64,000 nucleotides of DNA from Albidovulum litorale (GTDB taxonomy: Bacteria > Pseudomonadota > Alphaproteobacteria > Rhodobacterales > Rhodobacteraceae). Positions 18,105 through 27,385 of the stretch are shown piece after piece. The first letter of the stretch is position 1; every line of letters starts with the position of its first letter. Under the pieces are notes generated by a model. That model made no database searches. It worked only from the letters and a program-made list of their open reading frames with translations, and was not told the DNA's origin. The stretch covers positions 310,001-374,000 of the forward strand of contig NZ_JAOWKZ010000005.1 of the NCBI RefSeq assembly GCF_025751495.1. Reading direction: 5' to 3'. The position numbers and the translations under genes are program-made.

Positions 18105-18194
18105 AAATCCGTGGACAGGTTTTCTCTTGATCCAGGGCGCGTAAGATTGCAGCCGAAGCAGGGAATCGGTGTGAAATGAGGGGAATGCAAAGGC

Positions 18195-20060
18195 ATGGCT
18201 GAGGTGACGTTGGGGAAGGAAAGCGGCCATACTCTGATCCAGTCCTATCTCAAGTCCCTGACCGCGCAGCCGGGCGTCTACCGGATGCTCGATGCCGAGG
18301 GCCGGGTGCTCTATGTCGGCAAGGCTCGCAACCTCAAGGCGCGGGTATCGAACTATGCCCGTCCCTCCGGCCATTCGGCGCGGATCACCCGGATGATTCA
18401 TGCCACCCATTCAATGATGTTCCTGACGACGCGGACGGAAACTGAAGCGCTGCTGTTGGAACAGAATCTGATCAAACAACTAAAGCCTTATTTCAATGTA
18501 CTTCTTCGCGACGATAAGTCTTTTCCCAACATCCTGGTGTCCAAGGAACATGCCTTCCCGCAGATCAAGAAGCATCGCGGGGCGAAGAAGGAAAAAGGCG
18601 ACTATTACGGCCCGTTCGCCAGCGCCGGCGCGGTGAACCGGACGCTGAATCAGCTTCAGAAGGTCTTTCTGCTGCGGAATTGTTCCGATTCAGTTTTTGC
18701 CTCGCGCACGCGGCCTTGCCTGCTTCATCAGATCAAGCGCTGCGCCGCACCTTGCGTGGGTTACGTGGACGAGGCCCAGTATTGCGCTCTTGTCGCAGAT
18801 GCGGAGCGGTTCCTTCAAGGACGCTCGACCCAAGTGCAGGCCAAGCTGGCCGAAGAGATGGCTGCGGCCTCAGAGGCGCTGCAGTTCGAACGCGCCGCGG
18901 CTCTGCGCGACCGGATCAAGGCGTTGACCCAGGTGCAGCAGGTGCAGGGCATCAATCCGCGCGGCGTGGCCGAGGCCGACGTGGTCGCGCTTCACATGGA
19001 GGGCGGGCAGGCCTGTGTGCAGGTCTTCTTCATCCGCGCCAATCAAAGTTGGGGCAACCGCGACTTCTACCCAAAGACCGGGTCGGGTGCGGAAGAGGCG
19101 GAGGTGCTGGAAGCGTTCCTGGGCCAGTTCTACGCCGACAAGGAACCGCCGCGCCTCATCCTGCTCAGCCATCCGATCGAGGATGCAGACCTGATGACGC
19201 AGCTTCTGTCGGACAAGGCAGGGCGCAAAGTTGAGATTGCCGTGCCCCAGCGCGGCGAAAAGGCCGAGCTTGTCGAAAACGCCGCCCGCAACGCGCGCGA
19301 AAGCCTTGGCCGACGGATGAGCGAAAGTGCCGCCCAGTCGAAACTGCTGGAAGGGCTTGCCGAGGCGTTTGATCTCGACGCCCCGCCGCGCCGGATCGAG
19401 GTCTACGACAACTCGCACATCATGGGCACGAATGCCGTCGGCGGCATGGTGGTGGCCGGGCCAGAGGGTTTCGTCAAAAGCCAGTACCGCAAGTTCAACA
19501 TCAAGGGCACCGAGCTGACGCCCGGCGACGATTTCGGCATGATGAAAGAGGTGCTGACCCGCCGCTTCCAGCGCCTTCTGAAGGAAGACCCCGACCGCGA
19601 AAGCGAGGCATGGCCCGATCTGTTGCTGATCGACGGCGGCGCCGGACAGGTCTCGGCTGTGGCAGGGATCATGGAAGACCTCGGGGTCGAGGATATTGCG
19701 ATGATCGGTGTCGCCAAGGGTGTCGACCGCGATGCGGGGAAAGAGGAGTTTTACCGCCCCGGCGCGCGCCCCTTCGCGCTGCCGCACAATTCACCGGTGC
19801 TCTACTTCGTCCAGCGCCTGCGCGACGAGGCGCATCGCTGGGCGATTGGTGCGCACCGGAGCAAACGCGCGAAATCCATTGGTGCAACGCCGCTCGACGA
19901 TGTGCCGGGGATCGGGGCAGCACGAAAACGCGCGCTGTTGCAGCATTTCGGCTCTGCAAAGGCGGTCAGCCGTGCGGGCCTCGACGACCTGATGGCCGTC
20001 GAGGGAATCTCAGAGAAGGTGGCGCAGACCGTCTACGACTTCTTCCACGCCGGGGGGTGA
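18195..20060 (+). CDS. uvrC: Excinuclease ABC subunit C
   Basis: A 621-residue nuclease that makes both incisions around DNA lesions in nucleotide excision repair with UvrA and UvrB. The N-terminal GIY-YIG nuclease shows [20 protein letters not shown] (about residues 27-46). A UVR segment near residues 215-240 ([14 protein letters not shown]) contacts UvrB. The C-terminal RNase H-like nuclease has [17 protein letters not shown] and [12 protein letters not shown], and two helix-hairpin-helix motifs close the protein ([26 protein letters not shown]). Full length for the family. Confidence 0.96.
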   Translation: MAEVTLGKESGHTLIQSYLKSLTAQPGVYRMLDAEGRVLYVGKARNLKARVSNYARPSGHSARITRMIHATHSMMFLTTRTETEALLLEQNLIKQLKPYFNVLLRDDKSFPNILVSKEHAFPQIKKHRGAKKEKGDYYGPFASAGAVNRTLNQLQKVFLLRNCSDSVFASRTRPCLLHQIKRCAAPCVGYVDEAQYCALVADAERFLQGRSTQVQAKLAEEMAAASEALQFERAAALRDRIKALTQVQQVQGINPRGVAEADVVALHMEGGQACVQVFFIRANQSWGNRDFYPKTGSGAEEAEVLEAFLGQFYADKEPPRLILLSHPIEDADLMTQLLSDKAGRKVEIAVPQRGEKAELVENAARNARESLGRRMSESAAQSKLLEGLAEAFDLDAPPRRIEVYDNSHIMGTNAVGGMVVAGPEGFVKSQYRKFNIKGTELTPGDDFGMMKEVLTRRFQRLLKEDPDRESEAWPDLLLIDGGAGQVSAVAGIMEDLGVEDIAMIGVAKGVDRDAGKEEFYRPGARPFALPHNSPVLYFVQRLRDEAHRWAIGAHRSKRAKSIGATPLDDVPGIGAARKRALLQHFGSAKAVSRAGLDDLMAVEGISEKVAQTVYDFFHAGG

Positions 20061-20067
20061 AGCGCTG

Positions 20068-20649
20068 TCAGCCCGAATGGTGGTCGCAGGTCACCGCCGG
20101 GTTGAACGGCACGTCGACGCCATTCGGGTTGTCGCGGAATATCCACACATGCTGGTCGAAATGCGGCATAAAACCGTGGGCTTCGTCTCCTGCCGTCGCG
20201 GGGTCGTCCGACATGTGGTCCCATTTGCGCCCGTTGAACATGGGTGGTTCCGCGTTGCCCGCATCGGTCCACGCTTTCTCAAACACGAGGTTCTCGATGC
20301 CGACCAGTTCCATCGACCCGTCCGCCTGAGGTTCATAAAGCAGGATCGCCGGAGCCGTGAAGTCGGTATGGGTACTGCCGCCGTCCACACGGTCGCCACC
20401 TTGGGCAATCTGCAAAAGGTCCGGCCGCAGATAGTGAATGCCCATGGCGCCCCATTCCGCGGGAAGCCCTTCATGCGCTGCAGAGATGCAATGGCCAGAT
20501 GGGTCCGGGATGAACCCCTCGGCAAGGGCGACGTTCACGTCCTGGTACTTTTCGGTCGCCGCACGAAGTGCATCTAGGTCATAATCATCGCCGAAAGCTG
20601 CAATCGGCGTACAAAGCAGTGCGGACACTGCGAAACCCATAAATCGCAT
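20068..20649 (-). CDS. Secreted protein of unknown function
   Basis: A 193-residue protein with a signal peptide (about residues 1-20, ending near AAFG). I cannot name a function, but the order of conserved pieces is one I have seen in widespread exported hypothetical proteins: AMGIHYLRPDLL, then AILLYEPQ, then ELVGIENLVF, then HVWIFRDNPNG and a final FNPAVTC. Two cysteines, one near residue 50 and one in the closing TCDHH, could pair. Several His residues near the C terminus might bind metal. The ATG at 20649 is chosen because GGGAGGGAAC precedes it. It is convergent with uvrC, 7 bases apart. Confidence 0.7.
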   Translation of the reverse strand: MRFMGFAVSALLCTPIAAFGDDYDLDALRAATEKYQDVNVALAEGFIPDPSGHCISAAHEGLPAEWGAMGIHYLRPDLLQIAQGGDRVDGGSTHTDFTAPAILLYEPQADGSMELVGIENLVFEKAWTDAGNAEPPMFNGRKWDHMSDDPATAGDEAHGFMPHFDQHVWIFRDNPNGVDVPFNPAVTCDHHSG

Positions 20650-20964
20650 TCTGTTCCCTCCCATTTTGCCGGGTTCCATCGCGTCGCGACTCGCCCCGAC
20701 CGGTGAAAACTGTACCATGATCGAATTGACGGCGTTTAATATTCTCGGGAATCAGAATTGAGGCTGGCGTCTATCAGGCCCTGCTCACCCCTATATCTGA
20801 AGAGCGCCAGTGGTTATCGCACGGATCGCGCGTGTTCTTTTTCTCTCATGAGGCAACGTTCGGCTTGTGTCGCCACATCGAAGAAAACCTTGCTACTGGC
20901 GCACCGGAGTGAAACCGATTCAGACCCCCTTTCCCCTGAGTCCGGCAATGGGTAGTGTGCGGCC
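20650..20964. other. Non-coding divergent gap before pgsA
   Basis: A 315-base gap between the secreted-protein gene and pgsA. It contains an AT-rich stretch near 20735-20765 with TTGACGG, which could form part of a promoter. No RNA gene or convincing small gene is seen. Confidence 0.5.
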
Positions 20965-21630
20965 ATGACATGGACGATCCCGAACATCCTGACGGTTCTC
21001 CGTCTCTTCGCAGCGCCCGGTATTGCGTTGATGTTCCTCTATTTTCATCGTCCGTGGGCCGATTGGTTCGCGCTTGCCCTGTTCATCACCGCGGCGATCA
21101 CCGATTTCTTTGACGGATACCTGGCACGGGCCTGGAAACAGGAATCCAAATTCGGCGCTATGCTGGACCCGATCGCTGACAAGGCGATGGTCGTGATCGC
21201 AATCATGGTGATTACCGGCTATTCGGGAATGAATCCCTGGCTAATCCTGCCTGCTACGGTGATCCTCTTCCGCGAGGTCTTTGTCTCGGGCCTGCGCGAG
21301 TACCTTGGCGCCACGGCTGGGCTCCTGAAGGTCACGAAACTCGCCAAGTGGAAGACCACGGCGCAGATGGTCGCCATCGCGATCCTGTTCCTCGGCACCG
21401 GGCTTGAGCATCTCGAAGGCATCGCGCGGCGAGGTTTGACGACTGAGGAATATGCCGAATTGGTAACGGCCGGGCTTGCCGATCCGATCCGCTCCTGCGG
21501 GGTGCGCGGCTGTTCGTCCTATGCGACCATGGCAGGACTGGCCTTGATCTGGGTGGCGGCGGTGCTCACATTCCTCACGGGATGGGACTATTTCCGAAAG
21601 GCCCTGCCATTCCTCAAGGATGAGGCATGA
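20965..21630 (+). CDS. pgsA: CDP-diacylglycerol--glycerol-3-phosphate 3-phosphatidyltransferase
   Basis: A 221-residue inner-membrane enzyme that makes phosphatidylglycerol phosphate, the committed step to phosphatidylglycerol and cardiolipin. The CDP-alcohol phosphotransferase signature is complete in DFFDGYLAR then FGAMLDPIADK (about residues 47-73), with the four Asp ligands in place, and several membrane helices follow. moaD begins on an ATGA overlap with its stop, a link of unrelated pathways that is often kept in this family of bacteria. Confidence 0.93.
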   Translation: MTWTIPNILTVLRLFAAPGIALMFLYFHRPWADWFALALFITAAITDFFDGYLARAWKQESKFGAMLDPIADKAMVVIAIMVITGYSGMNPWLILPATVILFREVFVSGLREYLGATAGLLKVTKLAKWKTTAQMVAIAILFLGTGLEHLEGIARRGLTTEEYAELVTAGLADPIRSCGVRGCSSYATMAGLALIWVAAVLTFLTGWDYFRKALPFLKDEA

Positions 21631-21875
21631 TTGACGTACTCTACTTCGCCTGGGTCCGGGAACGGATCGGCGTTCCGCGCGAGCGGATCGAGACCTCGGC
21701 GGTAACCGTCGCCGATCTGGTCGAGGAGCTGAAGGCGCGCGAGGACCGCTATGCGGCGGCCTTCGCCGACACCTCCGCCCTGCGTGTGGCGCTCGATCAG
21801 GAACTGACGGAGTTCTCTGCGTCCCTATCAGGTGTGCGCGAGGTGGCGTTCTTCCCGCCGATGACAGGCGGATGA
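21627..21875 (+). CDS. moaD: Molybdopterin synthase sulfur carrier subunit
   Basis: An 82-residue ubiquitin-fold protein that carries sulfur as a C-terminal thiocarboxylate for molybdopterin synthesis. It ends in FFPPMTGG; the terminal Gly-Gly is essential for activation by MoeB. Length is normal. It is coupled to pgsA upstream and moaE downstream by overlapping start and stop codons. Confidence 0.93.
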   Translation: MIDVLYFAWVRERIGVPRERIETSAVTVADLVEELKAREDRYAAAFADTSALRVALDQELTEFSASLSGVREVAFFPPMTGG

Positions 21876-22333
21876 CGATGCGCGTCCTGGTGCAGTCCAA
21901 GCCTTTCGACTACGGCGCCGAGTGCGCAGGCTTCGGGCAAGGCGGACGCGATGTGGGCGCGGTCGTCACCTTCCTTGGCGTGGTACGCGATGACAGCGGA
22001 AGCCTCGCCCGGATGGAGATTGAGCACTATCCGGGCATGACCGAAAAGGCGATCGCCGCGATCGCCGACGAAGCGAAGACCCGCTGGCAGCTTGCCGATG
22101 TCCTCGTTATCCACCGCCACGGCACTCTTGAACCGGGCGAGGCGATCATGATGGTTGCAACAGCCGCGCGCCACCGCGTTGCCGCGTTCGAGGCGGCCGA
22201 ATTTCTGATGGACTACCTGAAATCCCGGGCGCCCTTCTGGAAGAAGGAAATCGGTCCGGAGGGCACCGGCTGGGTTGCCGCCAGGGATGAGGACGAGACG
22301 GCGCTTTCGCGCTGGCGTCCAGAACGTGGATGA
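21872..22333 (+). CDS. moaE: Molybdopterin synthase catalytic subunit
   Basis: A 153-residue protein that inserts two sulfurs from MoaD into precursor Z to make molybdopterin. GAVVTFLGVVRDDSGS near the N terminus, LEIEHYPGM-like MEIEHYPGMTEKAI, VIHRHGTLEPGEAIM and FWKKEI are the family landmarks. The ATG at 21872 overlaps the moaD stop; an ATG two codons later is equally possible. MoaD and MoaE form a heterotetramer, which suits the coupling. Confidence 0.94.
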   Translation: MTMRVLVQSKPFDYGAECAGFGQGGRDVGAVVTFLGVVRDDSGSLARMEIEHYPGMTEKAIAAIADEAKTRWQLADVLVIHRHGTLEPGEAIMMVATAARHRVAAFEAAEFLMDYLKSRAPFWKKEIGPEGTGWVAARDEDETALSRWRPERG

Positions 22334-22963
22334 CGAGACTATCCCCCCGCCTTGAAGCGGCTGACGCCCCGGATCAGCTAACAGGAACTGCGTGGGCGTT
22401 GTGTAATGGTAAGCCCCGCTGTCGTCCACGCGAGCACCTTGAGTTTCAGGGCGCGTATTCGAATTAATAACTATATGAAATAATTTAATAATAAATCGCG
22501 AGGCGCCTCGTCAGGTTGCGCGCGGCATCATGCGGTTCCCCGTGGAATGCTTGTCGCCGGCACATCCCGAAAAAGCGCGGACCGTATTGATAAGGAGCCT
22601 CCGGTTCGGTTCCTGATTCAACTTTGGCGGCGGCGGTCTGGTGCCGCGAGTGGCCTTTCTGATCGTCGATTTCCTGATCTGCTCGCTAGTTTTCGGGACC
22701 TTGCTGATTGTCTAGGCTGTTAGAATGCCGCCATCGCCGTTAACCACGACCTCATACAAAACGCGGCCGCCGGATAGACACCAGGAAATCACAATATCGA
22801 CCGCATGAAGCAATGACGAAGGGGATACAGGCACATTGGGTTGTGCTCATCAGCCTTCAACACATTGTTGCAAGGAAACCACATCAGCGTGCCGGGATGG
22901 ATATTGGGTTACGCCAGGGTACAAGCGAAAATGCAATATTTCACAGGCTATTGCAAGATTTGG
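22334..22963. other. Gene-poor region between moaE and tRNA-Glu
   Basis: 630 bases with no credible gene. A 45-base segment near 22455-22500 is almost entirely A and T, unlike the surrounding DNA. A short frame at 22641-22715 with a GTG start would give a 24-residue hydrophobic peptide (PRVAFLIVDFLICSLVFGTLL), with no convincing ribosome site. The longest open frame at the right end runs into the tRNA and is not a gene. The stretch may be decayed sequence beside a tRNA. Confidence 0.55.
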
Positions 22964-23038
22964 TGGCAGCCCGTAGGGGAATCGAACCCCTCTTTCCAGG
23001 TTGAAAACCTGGCGTCCTAACCGATAGACGAACGGGCC
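22964..23038 (-). tRNA. tRNA-Glu (anticodon TTC)
   Basis: Read on the minus strand the gene starts GGCCCGT, which pairs with ACGGGCT at the 3' end, and ends with an encoded CCA. The anticodon stem CCAGG/CCTGG holds the loop TTTTCAA, giving anticodon TTC. The T arm is GAGGGGTTCGATTCCCCT. It lies on the same strand just after recJ. All arms are intact. Confidence 0.96.
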
Positions 23039-23057
23039 ACGTTTGGCGTGCGGCGGT

Positions 23058-23085
23058 GTTTAGGCGGTTGCGGGATGACTCGCAA
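23058..23085 (-). promoter_or_regulatory. Candidate tRNA-Glu promoter
   Basis: On the minus strand TTGCGA (23085-23080) and CTAAAC (23063-23058) are 16 bases apart, placing a start a few bases before the mature tRNA. Two copies of GATTTTTGC at 23089-23097 and 23099-23107 (plus strand) sit just upstream with a 10-base period. Confidence 0.35.
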
Positions 23086-23119
23086 GAGGATTTTTGCAGA
23101 TTTTTGCGCAAAACCCAAA

Positions 23120-24862
23120 TCAACTGCGCGCCGCGTCTTCGAGCCTCAGTTGCGGGCGGGACCGGCCCTGCCAGTGGTTCAGTTCCAGCCGTCCCGCGAG
23201 GTGAAAGCGCATGCCGCCGTGGCTGTCGAGCAGCGGCCCGAGCGGCCCGTCGAACGCGCCGAAGGCGATGGCATCAAGGGGGGCGGACATCCCGTCGGAA
23301 AAGCTGATCTTCAGGTGGTTTTCGCCGACCCGCCGCGCATGGGTGATCGCCATATCGGCAAAGGCGAAACGGGGCGCGGGGGCGCCCTGGCCGAAAGGGC
23401 CAGCGCGCTCGATCTCCTCGATCAGGCCGGGAGTAACGGCTCCCGGCATGAGGAGTCCGTCCAGGCGCAGGTCGCGCGGGCCCTGGCGGTCCGCTCCTTG
23501 CCGGGCAAGCAGGTCGGAAAGCCGGTCCATCGCCGCAATCAACCGGTCGCGGGCGACTGTGAGACCTGCCGCCATCCGGTGGCCGCCGCCCTTGATCAGA
23601 AGACCCTCGGCCGCCAGACGCTGCACGGCGGCGCCGAGATCGACGCCTTCGACCGACCGGCCCGAACCCTTGCCCTCATCCCCATCAAAGCCGATGATCA
23701 CGGCCGGGCGGTTCGTCGCCTCCTTCAGTCGCGCTGCGACGATGCCGACGACGCCGGGATGCCAGCCATCATCGGCGGCCCAGACGAGGGCTGTCTCCAG
23801 CCCGCGCGTCTCGGCTTGCGCCAGTGCAGCATCACGCACCCGGTTCTCGATCTCGCGTCGTTCGGTGTTGAGCGCATCGAGCCGCTCAGCAAGCGCCGCC
23901 GCCTCATGCGGGTCGTCGGTGGAAAGAAGGCGTGCGCCGAGATCGGCGGCACCGATGCGCCCGCCGGCATTGACGCGGGGACCAAGCAGAAAGCCTAGGT
24001 GATAGGGCGTGGGCGCCCGATCCATCCGCGCCACATCGGCGAGTTTCGTAAGCCCGATCCGCTCCCGCCGCGCCATCACCTTCAGCCCCTGCCGCACCAG
24101 CGCCCGGTTGACGCCGACTAGCGGCGCGACATCGGCGACGGTCGCGAGCGCCACGAGGTCGAGCATGGCCATCAGGTCGGGCCCCTTGACGCCGTCCTCG
24201 CGCAATTGCCGGTTGGCCTCGACCAGCATCAGGAAGACGACCGAGGCGGCGCAGAGATGCGCGAGCGATCCGTCTTCGTCCTGCCGATTGGGGTTCACAA
24301 CCGCGAGGGCTGGGGGCAGGGTTTCAGCCCCCAGATGGTGATCGAGCACGACGACATCCGCCCCCTTGGCCGCTGCAATCGGATCATGGGAAAGCGTGCC
24401 GCAATCGACGCAGAGGATAAGGTCGTGATCCAGTGCCAGTGCCGCCATCGCGGGCTCGTTCGGGCCATAGCCCTCGTCGATGCGGTCGGGTACATAGAGC
24501 GTGGCCTTGCAGCCCATGGCGCGCAGCCAGATGATGAGAAGCGCGGCGGAGGATCCGCCATCGACGTCGTAATCGGCAAATACGGCGATCCGTTCACGCC
24601 CCTTCACCGCCCTCAGGAACCGGCCTGCCGCCGCCTCCATGTCCTTCAGCTTGCGCGGATCGGGCAGCAGGTCGCGCAGTTGCGGCTCAAGGAACCCCGG
24701 TGCCTCGGCGGGCACCACACCGCGCGCGACCAGCACGCGGGCCAGCGCCATCGGCAGGCCCGTCTCCTGCACCATCGCCTCGGCCAGCCGGTCGGCTTCC
24801 ACCGTTGGGCCGACCCAGCGGCGGCCCGTTGCAGACTTTTCGACGCCTAGAAATGCGGTCAT
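23120..24862 (-). CDS. recJ: Single-stranded-DNA-specific exonuclease
   Basis: A 580-residue 5'-3' exonuclease of the DHH phosphoesterase family acting in recombination and repair. Motif I is ADYDVDGGSSAALL, the DHH motif is VVLDHHLGAE, and the DHHA1 domain carries KGSGRSVEGVDL and LIKGGGHRMAAG. A C-terminal OB-like domain follows. The ATG at 24862 gives the usual start (MTAFLGVEKS); 16 further in-frame residues upstream show no family likeness. glpX lies upstream on the same strand after a repeat element. Confidence 0.94.
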   Translation of the reverse strand: MTAFLGVEKSATGRRWVGPTVEADRLAEAMVQETGLPMALARVLVARGVVPAEAPGFLEPQLRDLLPDPRKLKDMEAAAGRFLRAVKGRERIAVFADYDVDGGSSAALLIIWLRAMGCKATLYVPDRIDEGYGPNEPAMAALALDHDLILCVDCGTLSHDPIAAAKGADVVVLDHHLGAETLPPALAVVNPNRQDEDGSLAHLCAASVVFLMLVEANRQLREDGVKGPDLMAMLDLVALATVADVAPLVGVNRALVRQGLKVMARRERIGLTKLADVARMDRAPTPYHLGFLLGPRVNAGGRIGAADLGARLLSTDDPHEAAALAERLDALNTERREIENRVRDAALAQAETRGLETALVWAADDGWHPGVVGIVAARLKEATNRPAVIIGFDGDEGKGSGRSVEGVDLGAAVQRLAAEGLLIKGGGHRMAAGLTVARDRLIAAMDRLSDLLARQGADRQGPRDLRLDGLLMPGAVTPGLIEEIERAGPFGQGAPAPRFAFADMAITHARRVGENHLKISFSDGMSAPLDAIAFGAFDGPLGPLLDSHGGMRFHLAGRLELNHWQGRSRPQLRLEDAARS

Positions 24863-24890
24863 GCGCCTCCCGATGCGAGGCCCATGCCTC

Positions 24891-24950
24891 GCCTCTTCTT
24901 CTTGGCCCAAATACTCCGGGGACCCGGGGGTGGAACCCCCGGCCGCCGCG
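24891..24950 (-). repeat. Intergenic hairpin repeat with CCGGAGTATTTG core, copy 1
   Basis: Read on the minus strand, a GGGGG-TTCCA-CCCCC hairpin is followed by the core CCGGAGTATTTG and then AAGAAGAA. A second copy with the same order (hairpin, core, AGAAGAA) lies on the plus strand at 60729-60777. Both sit directly after a gene's stop codon (glpX here), so the element probably serves as a terminator-like repeat. Confidence 0.65.
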
Positions 24951-25916
24951 TCACTTGATCGGGTTGCGGTAGATCATCCGGCGGACGGAACCGGTCTTTG
25001 ACCGCATCAGGATCGTCTCGGTCTCGATGAAGTTCGGTTCGCGCTTCACGCCCCGGACGATAGAGCCATTGGTGACACCGGTCGCCGCAAAGATCACATC
25101 GGCGCGCACCATCTCGTCCCGCGCATAGATGCGGTTCAGGTCGGTGATCCCGGCCTTGGCCGCCCGGCCACGCTCGTCGTCGTTGCGGAACAGCAACCGG
25201 CCCCAGATCTGCCCGCCCATGCATTTCAGCGCCGAGGCCGCCAGCACGCCCTCCGGCGCGCCGCCCGAGCCCATATACATGTCGATGCCGGTGATCTCGC
25301 TTTCCGCGCAGTGGATGACGCCTGCGACGTCACCGTCGGTGATGAGCCGGATCGCCGCACCCGTGGCGCGAATCTCGGCCACGATCTCCTCATGGCGCGG
25401 CCGTTCGAGGACGCAGACGGTGATATCAGTCGGCTTGCACTTTTTGGCCTTGGCGAGTTCCACGACACGCTCAGTCGGGCTCATTTCAAGGCTGACCACG
25501 TTCTTCGGCAGGCCGGGGCCGATGGCGAGCTTGTCCATATAGACATCGGGCGCATGCAGGAGTGTGCCGCGCGGTGCCATGGCGATGACGGTCAGGGCGT
25601 TCGGCATGTCCTTTGCGGTCAGCGTCGTGCCTTCAAGGGGATCCAGTGCGATATCGACCTCGGGTCCCTGACCCGTACCCACTTCCTCGCCGATATACAG
25701 CATCGGTGCCTCGTCGCGCTCGCCTTCGCCGATGACGACGGTGCCCTTGATGTCGAGCAGGTTGAGTTGGTCGCGCATCGCGTTGACGGCAGCCTGGTCG
25801 GCGGCCTTCTCGTCGCCCCGCCCGATCAGGCGGGCCGAGGCATGGGCGGCGGCTTCGGAGACGCGGGCGAGGCCCAGCGAGAGCATGCGGTCGTGGAATT
25901 CCTGGGCGTCGGCCAT
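24951..25916 (-). CDS. glpX: Class II fructose-1,6-bisphosphatase
   Basis: A 321-residue phosphatase that removes the 1-phosphate of fructose-1,6-bisphosphate in gluconeogenesis. The metal and phosphate site DPLEGTTLTAKDMPNAL is intact near residue 88, with IGEGERDEAPMLYIGE before it and DGDVAGVIHC and MGSGGAPEGVLAA after it. The ATG at 25916 gives the standard MADAQEFHDRMLSLG start. It follows hom on the same strand after 77 bases, and recJ comes next. Confidence 0.93.
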   Translation of the reverse strand: MADAQEFHDRMLSLGLARVSEAAAHASARLIGRGDEKAADQAAVNAMRDQLNLLDIKGTVVIGEGERDEAPMLYIGEEVGTGQGPEVDIALDPLEGTTLTAKDMPNALTVIAMAPRGTLLHAPDVYMDKLAIGPGLPKNVVSLEMSPTERVVELAKAKKCKPTDITVCVLERPRHEEIVAEIRATGAAIRLITDGDVAGVIHCAESEITGIDMYMGSGGAPEGVLAASALKCMGGQIWGRLLFRNDDERGRAAKAGITDLNRIYARDEMVRADVIFAATGVTNGSIVRGVKREPNFIETETILMRSKTGSVRRMIYRNPIK

Positions 25917-25993
25917 GGTCTGTCCCTGTAAGGTCGGTTTCAAGCATCTAGCCGGTCAGCGGCCCACGGGGCAAGGCCCCGGGGCCCTACCGG

Positions 25994-27280
25994 TCAGACG
26001 GATTCGATGCGGATCGCCACCGGTTCGGTGACCACAACGCCGGTTGCGGGCAGGCGTTTCAATGCGTGGTCGATCGCGTCGCGCGTGGTTTTGTGCGTGA
26101 CGATCAGCACGGGCGCCGAAGTATCGGCATGTCCATACTGCCGCATCCGGTCGATGGAGACGCCTTCCTCACCCAGAATCGTCGCCACCTTGGCGAGCGC
26201 GCCCGGCTTGTCGGACAGTTCCATGCGCAGGTAGTAGGGTGCGGGCGCGGTGGCCTTGGCGGGTACCGGATCGGCAAGCGAGGTCGCGGGCTGGCCGAAG
26301 GTCGACACCCGGCAACCGCGGGCGATCTCCACGATATCGGCCATGACCGCCGAGGCGGTCGGGCCTTCGCCCGCGCCCGGCCCGCGCAGCACGATCTGGC
26401 CGACGCTGTCGCCTTCCAGCACGACCATATTGGTGCCGCCCTGCAATTGGCCCAGCGGGCTGTCGGCGGGCACGAGGCAGGGCGACATGCGCTGTTCGAG
26501 GCCGCGGCCCGTCATCTGCGCGACGCCCAAAAGCTTGATGCGGAAATCCATGTCCGCGGCGCGGCGGATATCGTCGATCGAGATGCGGCCGATCCCTTCC
26601 AGTTCCACTGCGTCGAAAGACACCTTGGTGCCGAAGGCGATGGAGGCCAGAAGGCTCAGCTTGTGGCCCGCGTCGATGCCACCGACGTCGAGATTCGGGT
26701 CAGCCTCCAGATAGCCCAGTTGGCGTGCTTCCTCGAAAACTTCTGCGTAAGCCAGGCCCGCGTTTTCCATCCGGGTCAGGATGTAGTTGCAGGTGCCGTT
26801 CATCACGCCCATGACGCGGCGGATTTCATTGCCCGCGAGCCCTTCGGTCAGCGCCTTTACGACGGGGATGCCACCCGCCACCGCGGCCTCAAATCGGATC
26901 ACCCGACCTTTGGCCTCGGCGGCCACTGCGAGTTCCTGACCATGGACGGCCAGAAGCGCCTTGTTGGCGGTGACGACGTCTTTGTCGGCAGCAATGGCGG
27001 CCTCGATCGAGGCCTTGGCCACACCGTTTTCACCGCCCATCAACTCGACGAAGACATCGACATCCTCGCGCTTGGCGAGCGCGACGGGATCGTCCTCCCA
27101 GCCGTATGCAGAAAGGTCGGCATCGCGGTTCTTCGTACGGCTGCGGGCCGAGACAGCGGAAATCGAAATGGCCCGTCCGGTCCGGCGGGCGAGGAGCTCG
27201 GCGTGGTTCTGCACAATCTTTACGGTGCCGATGCCCACCGTGCCGAGGCCGGCAATGCCAAGACGCAGGGGGTTGGACAT
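25994..27280 (-). CDS. hom: Homoserine dehydrogenase
   Basis: A 428-residue enzyme reducing aspartate semialdehyde to homoserine on the route to threonine and methionine. The NAD(P) fold is LGIAGLGTVGIGTVKI at residues 6-21, the catalytic region has MGVMNGTCNYILTRM and EADPNLDVGGIDAGHKLSLL, and a C-terminal ACT domain (MELSDKPGALAKVATILGEE) should confer feedback control by threonine. The ATG at 27280 opens the conserved MSNPLRLGIAG. Confidence 0.95.
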   Translation of the reverse strand: MSNPLRLGIAGLGTVGIGTVKIVQNHAELLARRTGRAISISAVSARSRTKNRDADLSAYGWEDDPVALAKREDVDVFVELMGGENGVAKASIEAAIAADKDVVTANKALLAVHGQELAVAAEAKGRVIRFEAAVAGGIPVVKALTEGLAGNEIRRVMGVMNGTCNYILTRMENAGLAYAEVFEEARQLGYLEADPNLDVGGIDAGHKLSLLASIAFGTKVSFDAVELEGIGRISIDDIRRAADMDFRIKLLGVAQMTGRGLEQRMSPCLVPADSPLGQLQGGTNMVVLEGDSVGQIVLRGPGAGEGPTASAVMADIVEIARGCRVSTFGQPATSLADPVPAKATAPAPYYLRMELSDKPGALAKVATILGEEGVSIDRMRQYGHADTSAPVLIVTHKTTRDAIDHALKRLPATGVVVTEPVAIRIESV

Positions 27281-27385
27281 GGGAAACTCCGTCAGAAAGG
27301 GTCGGCTCAGCGCCAGTCGTCGCGCGGTGTTAGCCTTTCGCGCGGGCGCATGCAATCTGTCGGGTGCCGCACCGCGCCTTACGGC

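Larger units (their letters stand above)
17884..18194. other. Non-coding gap before uvrC
   Basis: A 311-base gap, more AT-rich than its surroundings, with no plausible gene. It holds a perfect inverted repeat TGCCTAA-AAA-TTAGGCA (18018-18034) and a perfect DnaA-box consensus TTATCCACA (18096-18104), the latter followed by GTGGA in mirror position. It should contain the uvrC promoter. Confidence 0.6.

Noticed and set aside
17884-18194. Replication origin at the DnaA box
   Set aside because: Only one perfect box is present, with no cluster of boxes and no dnaA, hemE or parAB genes nearby.
22813-23004. 63-residue open frame ending inside tRNA-Glu
   Set aside because: It runs into a tRNA on the other strand and lacks a ribosome site.
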